A DNA stretch of 47,820 nucleotides from Myceligenerans indicum. GTDB lineage: Bacteria > Actinomycetota > Actinomycetes > Actinomycetales > Cellulomonadaceae. Shown here in pieces: positions 7,445 through 15,215 of the stretch. The position numbers were made by a program, and so were the translations under genes. The stretch lies in the NCBI RefSeq assembly GCF_016742955.1, contig NZ_JABBYC010000038.1, positions 1-47,820 on the forward strand, given 5' to 3'. The notes beneath the pieces are model-generated. The model had not been told where the DNA came from. It saw only the letters and a list, made by a program, of their open reading frames with translations, and did not search any database. Numbering within the stretch: the stretch's first letter is position 1; every line of letters starts with the position of its first letter.

Positions 7445-8464
7445 GTGCCTCCAGCTACTCGTCGCAGGTCCGGTTCCCGTTCGTCGGCAAAGACCCCGGG
7501 CCGTTCGTGGGACGAGCCCGCGCTCGCCCCCGTCGTCCTGGTCCGCGGAGCCGAGCCGTTGCTGACCGAACGGGCCGTGGACGGCGTGGTCCGCCTCGCA
7601 CGTGACCGCGATCCCGAGGTGGAGAAGGTCGAGCTCGAGGGCGCCACGTACACGGCGGGGCAGCTCACGGTCGCGGCCAGCCCGTCGCTCTTCGGCGAGG
7701 AGAAGGTCGTCGTCGTGCGGGGTGCGGAGTCCGGTACGGAGGACCTGATCCAGGACGTCGTCGCGTACGTCGCCAGGCCGGACGAGGAGACGACGGTCGT
7801 CGTCGTGCACGGTGGCGGGCAGCGCGGGAAGAAGATGCTCGACGCCGTGACCAAGTCCGGGGCGCCGGTCCTGGTGTGTGACCCCATCACCCGGGACGGC
7901 GAGAAGGCGTCGTTCGCCATGGGGGAGTTCAAGGCCGCGCGTCGTCGTGCGGACGCGGACGCCGTGCGAGCGCTCGTCGACGGCCTCGGGAACGATCTGC
8001 GGGAACTGGCGGCTGCCTGCTCCCAGCTCATCTCCGACACCACGGGCACCATCACCGAGGCCACGGTCGACCGCTACTACGGGGGACGGGTCGAGGCCAC
8101 CGGCTTCCGGGTCGCCGATGCCGCCGTGGCCGGGGATGCGGGCGCGGCCGTCTCCCTGCTGCGCCACGCCCTGGCGACCGGGCTCGACCCGGTGCCGATC
8201 GTCGCCGCCCTCGCGGTCCGCCTGCGGAACCTCGCGAAGGTCGCCGCGATGCGGGGCGGGGGGATCACCGCCCGTGAACTCGGCATGGCGCCCTGGCAGG
8301 TCGACCGCGCCACCAAGGACCTGCGCCGGTGGACCCCGGAAGGGCTTGCGGCGGCGATCACCGCCGTCGCCCAGGCGGACGCCGACGTCAAGGGTGAGAC
8401 GCGGGACCCCGTCTATGCCGTCGAAAAGGCGGTCTTGGCAATAACCCAGGCTCGTCGCGGGTGA
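7445..8464 (+). CDS. holA: DNA polymerase III delta subunit
   Basis: The delta subunit of the clamp loader, which opens the beta sliding clamp. The 339-aa protein shows the family pattern: an N-terminal segment beginning APVVLVRGAEPLLTERAV, the hydrophobic strand VVVVRGAE, the SLFGEEKVVVV region, and a C-terminal collar domain with LLRHALATGLDPVPIVAALAVRLRNLAKV. GTG 7445 is preferred over an in-frame ATG at 7406 because the -10 element at 7432-7437 would otherwise be inside the gene. A basic Ser/Arg-rich N-terminus (about 25 aa) precedes the domain. The position after comEC is conserved in actinobacteria. Confidence 0.93.
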   Translation: MPPATRRRSGSRSSAKTPGRSWDEPALAPVVLVRGAEPLLTERAVDGVVRLARDRDPEVEKVELEGATYTAGQLTVAASPSLFGEEKVVVVRGAESGTEDLIQDVVAYVARPDEETTVVVVHGGGQRGKKMLDAVTKSGAPVLVCDPITRDGEKASFAMGEFKAARRRADADAVRALVDGLGNDLRELAAACSQLISDTTGTITEATVDRYYGGRVEATGFRVADAAVAGDAGAAVSLLRHALATGLDPVPIVAALAVRLRNLAKVAAMRGGGITARELGMAPWQVDRATKDLRRWTPEGLAAAITAVAQADADVKGETRDPVYAVEKAVLAITQARRG

Positions 8465-8539
8465 CGCGGACAATACTCACGCCGGCTCGGCCTGGATGAT
8501 CGTGCGGAGTACTTTTCGCAACGAAGTTGGAGTGACTCC

Positions 8540-10039
8540 ATGTCCCCCGAAGTCTGGAAGACGATCGCGATCGTCGCGTACCTCGCACTGATGCTGGGTA
8601 TCGGCTACGCGGCGTTCCGCCGTACGGATGACCTCGACGACTACATGCTGGGCGGTCGGCGCCTGAGTCCGGGTGCCGCCGCGCTCAGCGCCGGCGCGTC
8701 TGACATGTCGGGCTGGCTCCTGATGGGGCTGCCCGGCGCCATCTACGTGAGCGGGCTCGTCGAGTCCTGGATCGCGATCGGTCTGACGATCGGCGCCTGG
8801 CTCAACTGGAAGTTCGTGGCGCCCCGCCTGCGCGCCTACACGGAGACGGCGCACAACTCGATCACCATCCCGAGCTTCTTCGAGAACCGGCTGCACGACA
8901 CCTCCCGCCTGCTGCGGGTCGCCTCGGGCGCCATCATTCTCGTGTTCTTCACCTTCTACGTCTCCTCCGGCATGGTGGCCGGCGGGACGTTCTTCGAGGG
9001 GTCGTTCGGGCTGGACTACACCACCGGCATCTGGGTCGTCGGAGGCGTGACGCTCGCCTACACGCTGTTCGGCGGCTTCCTCGGTGCCACCTGGACCGAT
9101 GTCGCACAGGGCTGCCTGATGCTGCTCGCCCTGGTGGCCGTGCCCGTCGTGGCCTTCTTCGATCTCGGCGGCTGGGGGCCGATCCGCGAGGGCCTTCTCG
9201 CCGCCGAGACCAGCGGAGCCGTCAACCACCTGTCCTTCCTGGCGGGCGCGTCGGTCACCGGAGTCGTCTCCGCCGCCGCCTGGGGCCTCGGCTACTTCGG
9301 CCAGCCCCACATCATCGTGCGCTTCATGGCGATCCGTTCCCCGCAGGACGCGGTCGCGGGCCGTCGCATCGGCATCAGCTGGATGATCGTCACCGCGGTC
9401 GGTGCGATCGTCACCGGCCTGATCGGGGTCGCCTACGTCAACGTGCACGGCGGAACGCTGGAGAACCCGGAGACCGTGTTCCTCTACCTGTCGCAGGTCC
9501 TGTTCCACCCCCTGGTCGCCGGTCTGGTCCTGGCGGCGGTCCTGGCCGCGATCATGTCCACCATCTCGTCCCAACTCATCGTCTCCTCCTCCGCCCTGGT
9601 GGAGGATCTGGTCAAGATCACGGGCAAGGAGATGACCGCGCGCGTGCAGGTGATGCTGGGCCGTCTCGGGGTCCTGCTGGTCGCGGTGATTGCTGGGCTC
9701 ATCGCCTTCGACCGGACCGACACCATCCTGGACCTTGTCGGGTTCGCCTGGGCCGGCTTCGGTGCGGCGTTCGGCCCGATCGTGATCCTGAGCCTGTACT
9801 GGCGCCGGCTGACCCGCTGGGGCGCACTGGCGGGCATGGTCGTCGGTGCCGCCGTCGCCTTCGGGTGGGGCCGCTCGCCGCTGGGCGACACGCTCTACGA
9901 GATCGTCCCCGGGTTCGTCCTGGGCGGGATCGTCGCGATCGTCGTCAGCCTCCTCACCCCGGCTCCGTCCGAGGCCGTTCGCGAGGAGTTCGCCGAGGCG
10001 GCGCGGTGCGCGTCGGAGCAGGACGCCGTCAAGGCCTGA
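8540..10039 (+). CDS. putP: Sodium/proline symporter (SSS family)
   Basis: A 499-aa polytopic membrane transporter of the solute:sodium symporter family that imports L-proline with Na+. Seen are the N-terminal YMLGGRRLSPGAAALSAGASDMSGWLLMGLPG signature region (tm1-tm2, read here in part), the conserved GYFGQPHIIVRFMAI stretch, and the MSTISSQLIVSSSALVEDL segment that carries sodium-site serines in PutP. About 13 membrane segments are expected. GGAG lies 8 nt before the ATG. TACTTT at 8510-8515 may be the -10 with a short leader. The gene is not normally part of the holA-rpsT backbone, so it is an accessory insertion here. No proline dehydrogenase is nearby. Confidence 0.95.
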   Translation: MSPEVWKTIAIVAYLALMLGIGYAAFRRTDDLDDYMLGGRRLSPGAAALSAGASDMSGWLLMGLPGAIYVSGLVESWIAIGLTIGAWLNWKFVAPRLRAYTETAHNSITIPSFFENRLHDTSRLLRVASGAIILVFFTFYVSSGMVAGGTFFEGSFGLDYTTGIWVVGGVTLAYTLFGGFLGATWTDVAQGCLMLLALVAVPVVAFFDLGGWGPIREGLLAAETSGAVNHLSFLAGASVTGVVSAAAWGLGYFGQPHIIVRFMAIRSPQDAVAGRRIGISWMIVTAVGAIVTGLIGVAYVNVHGGTLENPETVFLYLSQVLFHPLVAGLVLAAVLAAIMSTISSQLIVSSSALVEDLVKITGKEMTARVQVMLGRLGVLLVAVIAGLIAFDRTDTILDLVGFAWAGFGAAFGPIVILSLYWRRLTRWGALAGMVVGAAVAFGWGRSPLGDTLYEIVPGFVLGGIVAIVVSLLTPAPSEAVREEFAEAARCASEQDAVKA

Positions 10040-10048
10040 CGATCGGTA

Positions 10049-10091
10049 CGGCTCGTGCCCTCACTCCTCAGCGGCGTGCGGGCACGAGCCG
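10049..10091. terminator. Bidirectional terminator hairpin after putP
   Basis: A perfect 12-bp inverted repeat (CGGCTCGTGCCC at 10049-10060 and its complement at 10080-10091) with a 19-nt loop sits between the convergent putP and lipoprotein genes. An alternative 6-bp hairpin uses the right arm. No clear T-run. Confidence 0.6.
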
Positions 10092-10133
10092 CACTGTCGT
10101 CAGGACCGCACGGCAGCCGCGCCACCGTCGCGT

Positions 10134-10772
10134 CTACGTCTCGCAGGCGACGCCGTCCCCGTCCCGGTCCAGGTCGTAGATATCCGACCCGGTGACGTAG
10201 ACGGGACCCCTGACGTATGCGGGGCCGTTGCCGCTCCCGCTCGCGCAGTCGACGTCGGAGGCGATGGGTACGCAGGCACCCGAGTAGTTCGGGTCGCAGT
10301 TGGGCTCCGGCTCGGCCTGCTCCGGTTCGGCCGGCTCGGGAGGCGGCGGAGTGCGTGTTCCCACCGAGACGACCTTGTCGACCGGTTCCTTGGTGACGAC
10401 CTTCTTGACGAGCTCGCGCTCGGTCTCCTTGCCGTCAACGTAGGTGACACGGTACGTCTTGGTGCGAACACCCTTGACGCCCTGCGTCGTGACCTTCTTC
10501 GTTCCCTTGTCGAGGTTCGGGTCCTTCTTGGTGATCTCCTCGAAGGGGATCGCTTCCTTCTTCGTAACCTTCTTTGTGGTCGTGACCGGTGTGGGCTTCG
10601 GCGTCGGACTCTGCGTGACCGTCGGGCTCGGCGAGGCGGTCTGGCTCGGCGAGGCGGGCGAGCTGGACGACGCGGCGGTCGGTTCCGACGTGGCGCATCC
10701 GGACAGGCTCAGAGCGGCGGTGAACGCAGCGGCGCAGATCATGGTGGCCGCGGAGCGGTGGATCTTCGGCAT
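10134..10772 (-). CDS. Secreted lipoprotein with G5 and excalibur domains
   Basis: A 212-aa surface lipoprotein. The signal peptide ends in the lipobox LSGC (Cys26), followed by a Ser/Pro/Thr-rich spacer to about residue 65. A G5 domain spans about 79-137 (GVKGVRTKTYRVTYVDGKE core). G5 domains bind N-acetylated sugars or zinc in surface proteins. The C-terminus (158-211) is an excalibur domain with conserved cysteines and the calcium loop DLDRDGDGVACE. Such domains are typical of actinobacterial and Bacillus extracellular proteins. GAGGAGG lies 8 nt before ATG 10772. A role at the cell wall is inferred; the ligand is unknown. Confidence 0.9.
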   Translation of the reverse strand: MPKIHRSAATMICAAAFTAALSLSGCATSEPTAASSSSPASPSQTASPSPTVTQSPTPKPTPVTTTKKVTKKEAIPFEEITKKDPNLDKGTKKVTTQGVKGVRTKTYRVTYVDGKETERELVKKVVTKEPVDKVVSVGTRTPPPPEPAEPEQAEPEPNCDPNYSGACVPIASDVDCASGSGNGPAYVRGPVYVTGSDIYDLDRDGDGVACET

Positions 10773-10813
10773 GGGAGTGACCTCCTCCGGCAGGACTGCG
10801 ATCTGGGAGGACC

Positions 10814-10867
10814 ATCATACCCGGTTACTGGTGTTTGATGTAGTTTGGTAGTAAAAGATGATTTCAC
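10814..10867 (-). promoter_or_regulatory. Promoter and AT-rich upstream element of the excalibur gene
   Basis: A strong -10 TATGAT (10819-10814) gives a leader of about 35 nt. Upstream, 10830-10867 is strikingly AT-rich and includes the imperfect palindrome GTrAAA-N5-TTTyAC (10851-10867), which may be an activator or repressor site or an UP-like element. Confidence 0.45.
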
Positions 10868-10909
10868 CCTGATCTGTGCCGACCGCGCACGGTGTCCGGG
10901 CATGACGAA

Positions 10910-10939
10910 GGCGCCGCCACCCCGGAGGGTGGCGGCGCC
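10910..10939 (-). terminator. rpsT terminator
   Basis: A perfect 13-bp GC stem (10910-10922 with 10927-10939) closed by a CGGA tetraloop lies 47 nt past the rpsT stop. A short CTT follows in the direction of rpsT transcription. This is a strong intrinsic-type hairpin with a weak U-tract, as usual in GC-rich actinobacteria. Confidence 0.8.
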
Positions 10940-10973
10940 TTGCGTTACCGATCAGCCTTGCGTTGCCGATCAG
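10938..10973. repeat. 18-bp tandem duplication
   Basis: Two adjacent 18-bp copies, CCTTGCGTTrCCGATCAG, differ at one base between the rpsT stop and its terminator. Probably a recent slippage duplication with no assigned role. Confidence 0.75.
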
Positions 10974-10986
10974 CGCTGAGGCTCGA

Positions 10987-11247
10987 TCAGAGCGACTCGA
11001 CCTGCTTCGCGATGGCCGACTTGCGGTTCGCGGCCTGGTTCTTGTGGATGACGCCCTTCGACACAGCCTTGTCGAGCTTGCGCGTCGCGGCCTGCAGCGC
11101 GGTGGTCGCGGCTTCCTTGTCGCCCGCGGCGACGGCCTCACGGACCTTGCGCACGTGCGTCTTGAGCTCGGACCGGACGGAACGGTTGCGCAGGCGCGCC
11201 TTCTCGTTCGTCTTGATGCGCTTGAGCTGGGACTTGATGTTTGCCAC
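10987..11247 (-). CDS. rpsT: 30S ribosomal protein S20
   Basis: An 86-aa primary 16S-rRNA-binding protein of the small subunit. The start ANIKSQLKRIKTNEKARLRN and the alternating Lys/Arg/Ala helices are characteristic, as is the ending HKNQAANRKSAIAKQVESL (read in part). GTG 11247 has AGGAAG about 7 nt upstream. An in-frame extension to 11421 is rejected because S20 length is fixed at 85-90 aa. It is divergent from the Ca2+/H+ antiporter gene and has a hairpin-bearing leader. Confidence 0.97.
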   Translation of the reverse strand: MANIKSQLKRIKTNEKARLRNRSVRSELKTHVRKVREAVAAGDKEAATTALQAATRKLDKAVSKGVIHKNQAANRKSAIAKQVESL

Positions 11248-11265
11248 TGGTGGACTTCCTGGTGT

Positions 11266-11392
11266 GTTCGCCCGAAGGCGAGCGGATAGGTCGTAGAGAG
11301 CGGACGCAGTCCCGGGACTGGGGTGGGGAACCCGTGGAGAGGGGCTGCGACGGTGCCCGCCGACCTGGGCGGGCACACAGCCATCAACATTA
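11266..11392 (-). promoter_or_regulatory. rpsT promoter and structured 5' leader
   Basis: A -10-like TAATGT at 11392-11387 would give a leader of roughly 130 nt. The leader contains a 9-bp perfect hairpin (GTGCCCGCC / GGCGGGCAC, 11353-11376) and, just before the ribosome binding site, a 5-bp hairpin with a UUCG tetraloop (11266-11279). Autoregulation by S20 is known in E. coli; here it is only a possibility. Confidence 0.4.
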
Positions 11393-11467
11393 CCAGACCC
11401 CACTTCTGCAGGCTGCCTCACGCCTGTGACGGAGTGGGTCTCTCCCGGTCCGATCCCTGCCCCTCGT

Positions 11468-11473
11468 TAGGAT
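11468..11473 (+). promoter_or_regulatory. -10 element TAGGAT, leaderless antiporter promoter
   Basis: TAGGAT ends 7 nt before GTG 11481 with no ribosome binding site between, so the mRNA is probably leaderless. Confidence 0.55.
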
Positions 11474-11480
11474 CGGAGCC

Positions 11481-12605
11481 GTGGCCACCACCGTGAGCGC
11501 TCGGGGCCGTCTGCAGTGGGCGGCCCTCGTCCCCCTCCTCGCGGTTGTCGTGCTTGCTGCGACCTGGGCACACCACGAGCACCCGGCGGTGCTCGCGGGA
11601 ATCGCCGCCGCGCTCGTCGGGGCCGTGTTGGCGGCCGTCCACCACGCCGAGGTCGTCGCGCACAAGGTGGGTGAGCCCTACGGCTCGCTGATCCTCGCGA
11701 TCGCGGTGACGGTGATCGAGGTGGGCCTGATCATCATGCTGATGGCGAGCGGCGGGGACGGTGCGAGCACGTACGCGCGCGACACCGTGTTCGCGGCGGT
11801 CATGATCACCTTCAACGGGATCGTCGGCCTGTCACTGCTGGTCGGGGCGGCCAAGCATCACCTCGTGAGCTTCAACGCGTCGGGTGCCGGATCAGCCCTG
11901 GGCACCGTGGTGGCCCTCGCGACGGTGACGCTCATCCTGCCCAGCTTCACCTCCTCGGCGCCGGGTGGCGAGTACACCACGTTCCAGCTCGGCTTCGCGG
12001 CGGTCGCCTCGCTGGTGCTCTACGGCGCGTTCGTCTTCACGCAGACCGTCCGGCACCGGTTCTTCTTCCTGCCCGTCACCTCCGACCAGTACGGGCGTGC
12101 GACCGGCGTGATCGACGAGGAGGGTGGCGAGCATGCGGATCCGCCCTCGCGGCGGGAGGCACTGCTCAGCCTCGCGCTGCTCGTCACCTCGCTGGTCGCC
12201 GTGGTGGGGCTGGCCAAGCTGCTGTCGCCGGCGATCGAGCACGGGGTGGCCGCGGCCGGCCTGCCCTACACGGTGGTCGGCGTCGTGATCGCACTGCTGG
12301 TGCTGGCGCCGGAGTCGATCGCCGCCGTGCGCAACGCGGCCCGTGACCGCGTGCAGACCAGCCTGAACCTCGCCTACGGCTCGGCGATGGCGTCCATCGG
12401 ACTCACCATTCCGGCGATCGCCGTGGCCACGCTCTGGATCCCCGGAGACCTCTGGCTCGGGCTCAACGAGACCCAGGTCGTGCTGTTCGCCGTGTCCGTG
12501 GTGGTGGCGATCCTCAGCGTCGTGCAGGGCCGTGCCAAGACGTTGCAGGGCGTGGTGCACCTGGTGCTGCTGGCGGCGTTCGTCGTGGTGTCCGTCCAGC
12601 CCTGA
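11481..12605 (+). CDS. Ca2+/H+ (or Na+/H+) antiporter of the CaCA superfamily
   Basis: A 374-aa, roughly 11-helix cation antiporter resembling ChaA. Both alpha-repeat signatures are visible: GEPYGSLILAIAVTVIEV with ITFNGIVG in the first half, and LAPESIAAVRNAARDRVQTSLNLAYGSAMASIGLTIP in the second (read in part). The conserved acidic residues of E-V-G and PES lie in the ion path. An acidic/His loop (about 205-225) separates the halves. It probably exports calcium or sodium using the proton gradient. GTG 11481 is set by the leaderless -10. The gene is isolated, with convergent neighbours on its right. Confidence 0.9.
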   Translation: MATTVSARGRLQWAALVPLLAVVVLAATWAHHEHPAVLAGIAAALVGAVLAAVHHAEVVAHKVGEPYGSLILAIAVTVIEVGLIIMLMASGGDGASTYARDTVFAAVMITFNGIVGLSLLVGAAKHHLVSFNASGAGSALGTVVALATVTLILPSFTSSAPGGEYTTFQLGFAAVASLVLYGAFVFTQTVRHRFFFLPVTSDQYGRATGVIDEEGGEHADPPSRREALLSLALLVTSLVAVVGLAKLLSPAIEHGVAAAGLPYTVVGVVIALLVLAPESIAAVRNAARDRVQTSLNLAYGSAMASIGLTIPAIAVATLWIPGDLWLGLNETQVVLFAVSVVVAILSVVQGRAKTLQGVVHLVLLAAFVVVSVQP

Positions 12606-12692
12606 ACCGCCGGGGCGACGGCGGCCTCGGGCGCCCGCAGGCGGGACCGCGCGCCGCGCAGGGCGCCTGCTTCACGTCACGCGCCGCGCTCG

Positions 12693-13295
12693 TCACATCG
12701 CCGCGACGACCTCGTCGAAGGTCGCCTTGTCCAGGACGTCGCCCTCGCGGCGGACGGCGTCGGGATCGATGCGGATGACACGGTTGAGCCGCACCTCGCT
12801 GGGACGGCCCTGCCGGTCCCAGCCGCCGGTCCCGATGTCCATCCAGCGGCGCCCGCCCCGCCCGTCCTGCTGCCCGTCCTGCACGTGGTCCTTGCTGGTG
12901 AGCTGGAGGCCGAGGAGCCACCGCCCGTCCCGCCCGACCAGCAGCACGGGCCGGTCCTTGCCCTGGCTGTGATCCTCCTCGTAGGGAACCCAGGTCCACA
13001 CCACCTCGCCCGGGTCGGGCTCGCCGTCCAGGTCGGGGGAGTAGGCGGGCCGGACGGTCCCGATGAAGTCGCCCGGGTAGGAACCGGTGCCCGACGACGG
13101 TCCCGGTGTGCCGCCGCCCCCGGTGGCCGGCGGGCCGGGACGCGGGGCAGACCGCCGGGACGGGGCGCTGCCGGACGCGCCGGAGGTCGTGCCGCGGTCG
13201 CCGGGCGCCCCGCCACGGTCGCCGTCGGACAGGAGTGCCTTGAGGACCACCCGGGCGATCTCGCCGAGCAGCCGGATCCACCGGTTGTCGCTCAC
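12693..13295 (-). CDS. PemK/MazF-like toxin family protein, paralogue 2
   Basis: A 200-aa protein. An N-terminal helix (about 1-25) and a Gly/Pro/Ser-rich linker (26-70) precede a PemK/MazF-like domain (about 72-200). The core GEVVWTWVPYEED...GKDRPVLLVG matches the MazF strand pattern in which the toxin binds RNA through a Gly-x-Val strand and a conserved Arg-Pro. The fold is probably right, but ribonuclease activity is unproven. The domain is nearly the same as the gene upstream, so the two arose by tandem duplication. No antitoxin gene is adjacent. TACCCT ends 6 nt before GTG 13295, an 18-nt gap from the previous gene, so it may have its own leaderless transcript. Confidence 0.82.
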   Translation of the reverse strand: MSDNRWIRLLGEIARVVLKALLSDGDRGGAPGDRGTTSGASGSAPSRRSAPRPGPPATGGGGTPGPSSGTGSYPGDFIGTVRPAYSPDLDGEPDPGEVVWTWVPYEEDHSQGKDRPVLLVGRDGRWLLGLQLTSKDHVQDGQQDGRGGRRWMDIGTGGWDRQGRPSEVRLNRVIRIDPDAVRREGDVLDKATFDEVVAAM

Positions 13296-13301
13296 GCGGG
13301 A

Positions 13302-13307
13302 AGGGTA
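13302..13307 (-). promoter_or_regulatory. -10-like element TACCCT before the second MazF-like gene
   Basis: TACCCT lies 6 nt upstream of GTG 13295 within the 18-nt gap between the paralogues. It matches the leaderless pattern seen elsewhere in the window. Confidence 0.35.
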
Positions 13308-13313
13308 CCGGCC

Positions 13314-13745
13314 TCAGGTGAGGTCGAGGGCGCGGTCCATGTACTTCACGACCTCGTCGAAGACCGCCTCGTCGAGGATGTCGCCCTCGCGGCGCACGTC
13401 GTCCGGGTCGATCCGGATGACGCGGTTGATGCGCGCCTCCGAGTCCCGGCCCTCGCGGTCCCAGCCGCCCGTGCCGACGTCCATCCAGATGCGTCCCTCG
13501 CGTGCCTCCTGCAGAGCATCCTGGTCGTGGTCCTTGCTCGTGAGCTGCAGACCGAGCAGGTACGGCCCGTCCATGCCGACCAGCAGCACGGGCCGGTCCT
13601 TGCCCTGCGAGTGATCCTCCTCGTACGGGACCCACGTCCACACGACCTCACCGGGGTCCGGGTCGCCGTCCAGCTCGGGGTTGTAGACCGGGTGAACCTC
13701 GCCCTCGAAGTCGCCGGGATACGGGTTCCTGGATGAGAAGGTCAC
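13314..13745 (-). CDS. PemK/MazF-like toxin family protein, paralogue 1
   Basis: A 143-aa protein consisting almost only of the PemK/MazF-like domain: YPGDFEGEVHPVYNPELDGDPDPG, then GEVVWTWVPYEEDHSQGKDRPVLLVG (read in part), LQLTSKDHDQ, an IGTGGWDR-like MDVGTGGWDREGR segment, and RINRVIRIDPDDVRREGDILD. It shares long identical runs with the gene just downstream but lacks its N-terminal extension. GTG 13745 is fixed by the -10 TACGGT 7 nt upstream, inside the 23-nt gap after the P450 gene. A longer in-frame reading runs back through the P450 gene antiparallel to nothing real and is rejected. No antitoxin is recognisable. Confidence 0.82.
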   Translation of the reverse strand: MTFSSRNPYPGDFEGEVHPVYNPELDGDPDPGEVVWTWVPYEEDHSQGKDRPVLLVGMDGPYLLGLQLTSKDHDQDALQEAREGRIWMDVGTGGWDREGRDSEARINRVIRIDPDDVRREGDILDEAVFDEVVKYMDRALDLT

Positions 13746-13752
13746 GCTTCGG

Positions 13753-13758
13753 ACCGTA
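13753..13758 (-). promoter_or_regulatory. -10 element TACGGT, leaderless MazF-like gene promoter
   Basis: TACGGT ends 7 nt before GTG 13745 and lies in the short gap after the P450 stop codon, so the MazF-like pair can be transcribed apart from the P450 gene. Confidence 0.5.
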
Positions 13759-13768
13759 CCCGATCGGC

Positions 13769-15058
13769 TCAGGTGCGCAGCGAGTGACCGGACAGGTCCG
13801 CCGCGTCGCCGTCGCTCCAGTGCGGGCGGACCTCGATCGGCGGCGTGAACGTCACCGGCAGGCGCATGGGGCGCCGCTCCCAGGGCGAGGGGAACCACTC
13901 GATCTCGTCGAGGTCGATCGTGAGGCGCACGTCGAGCCGCTTGAGCAGGGTGTCGACGGCGTTGCGCGTGACGATCCGGGCCAGCCGCGGAGCGGGGCAG
14001 CGGTGCGGGCCGTTGCCGAACGCGAGCTGGCTGCGGTTCTCGGCGCGGTCCCAGGCGTCCTCGTTCTGGCGTGCGATCTCCTGGCTCGCCGCGCTGACCG
14101 CGAGTACCAGCGCGTCGCCGCGCTCGATGTACTTGTCGCCCATCAGCAGGTCCTTCGTGGCGACGAGGGGGGGCAGGTTGCCGCTCGGGGAGTTGGCCCA
14201 CAGGGTCTCCTCCATGGCCTGGTCCACGCCGTAGTAGCCGCTGCCGACCATGCCGGGCGTGCGCCGGTCCGTGAGCAGGCTGAGCAGTGTGGAGCTGACC
14301 CAGGACTCCAGCGGACCGTTCGCTCCCGCGAGGACCGTGATGAGCGAGTGGGCCACCTCGATCGGCGCGGTGAAGGCGCCGTGCTGGATGAGCCTGCTGG
14401 TGAGGTCGTTGGTCGGTGCGGCGTACCGGGCGCCGATGTGGTCGGTCAGGATGCCTTCGAGCTCGGGCAGGACGTCGGTGTTGCTCTCCATCGGGCTCAT
14501 CACCTCGCGCGCCAGATGCGCGACCCGGCGTCCGGTCCGGAAGTCGAACCCGAAGAGCTGGCCGACGGCGAGCAGAGGAAGCACCGCGCTGTACTGGGCG
14601 ACGACGTCCGCCTTGCCGTCCTCGGCGAACTCGTCGATGAGGTGGTCGCACGTGCGGCGGAGCATCGCGCCGAGCATAGCCTCGTCCAGGTCGTTGAAGA
14701 CGTCGTCGAGCGGCGCCCGCAGCCGTGCCCGCTCGGCGCCGTCCTGGAAGTGGGAGGAGAACCGCTCGCTGGCCGGAATCATGGGTGGCAGGCGCGACCC
14801 CGTGGACAGGAGGCCGCGCTCATGGCCGTTCCAGGTCTCGCTGCGGCGGGAGAACAGCTTGTCGTCGCGGGCGATGCGAACGATGTCGGCGTGATCGAGC
14901 ACGAGCCACGCGGGGACGCCGGGCTCCAGCTCGACGGGCGCGACGGACCCCCACTCATCTCGCAGACCTCGGTAGACCGCGTGCGGGTCTGGCGCCGTGG
15001 TGGTCCGGGTGATGGGCGTGAGATCGGTCAACTCGTTGAGCCTCACGGGTTGCGGCAT
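13769..15058 (-). CDS. Cytochrome P450 with non-canonical ExxR and I-helix motifs
   Basis: A 429-aa soluble bacterial P450. The heme loop is FGNGPHRCPAP (347-357) with Cys354 as thiolate ligand. The K-helix motif that should be ExxR reads E284-T-L-W287, so the arginine is replaced by tryptophan. The I-helix reads VLAGANGPLESW (242-253), without the usual acid-alcohol pair for oxygen activation. Known family members of this kind are CYP157 proteins of Streptomyces (EQSLW), which sit next to conservon genes; no conservon (sensor, roadblock, GTPase) genes are seen here. Normal monooxygenase chemistry is therefore doubtful. ATG 15058 has GGAG 8 nt upstream. No ferredoxin or reductase gene is nearby. 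Confidence 0.92.
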   Translation of the reverse strand: MPQPVRLNELTDLTPITRTTTAPDPHAVYRGLRDEWGSVAPVELEPGVPAWLVLDHADIVRIARDDKLFSRRSETWNGHERGLLSTGSRLPPMIPASERFSSHFQDGAERARLRAPLDDVFNDLDEAMLGAMLRRTCDHLIDEFAEDGKADVVAQYSAVLPLLAVGQLFGFDFRTGRRVAHLAREVMSPMESNTDVLPELEGILTDHIGARYAAPTNDLTSRLIQHGAFTAPIEVAHSLITVLAGANGPLESWVSSTLLSLLTDRRTPGMVGSGYYGVDQAMEETLWANSPSGNLPPLVATKDLLMGDKYIERGDALVLAVSAASQEIARQNEDAWDRAENRSQLAFGNGPHRCPAPRLARIVTRNAVDTLLKRLDVRLTIDLDEIEWFPSPWERRPMRLPVTFTPPIEVRPHWSDGDAADLSGHSLRT

Positions 15059-15215
15059 GTCGGTGCTCCGGCAGTCGGTACGGGTGTGCTGGCCCGCATC
15101 ACGCGGGCCGTGCCCATCTTGCCGGGAACCGGAAAAAATGGGCACCTACCTGGGAGTATTTCACCTTCACTTGAGTGGCGGAACCCCGCCCCGACTGCTA
15201 TCGCCCGGCCGGCGA

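Noticed and set aside
13314..14651. Single 445-aa minus frame joining P450 antiphase sequence to the MazF-like domain
   Set aside because: The first two thirds are an out-of-frame reading of the P450 gene. A promoter and GTG at 13745 mark the true start.
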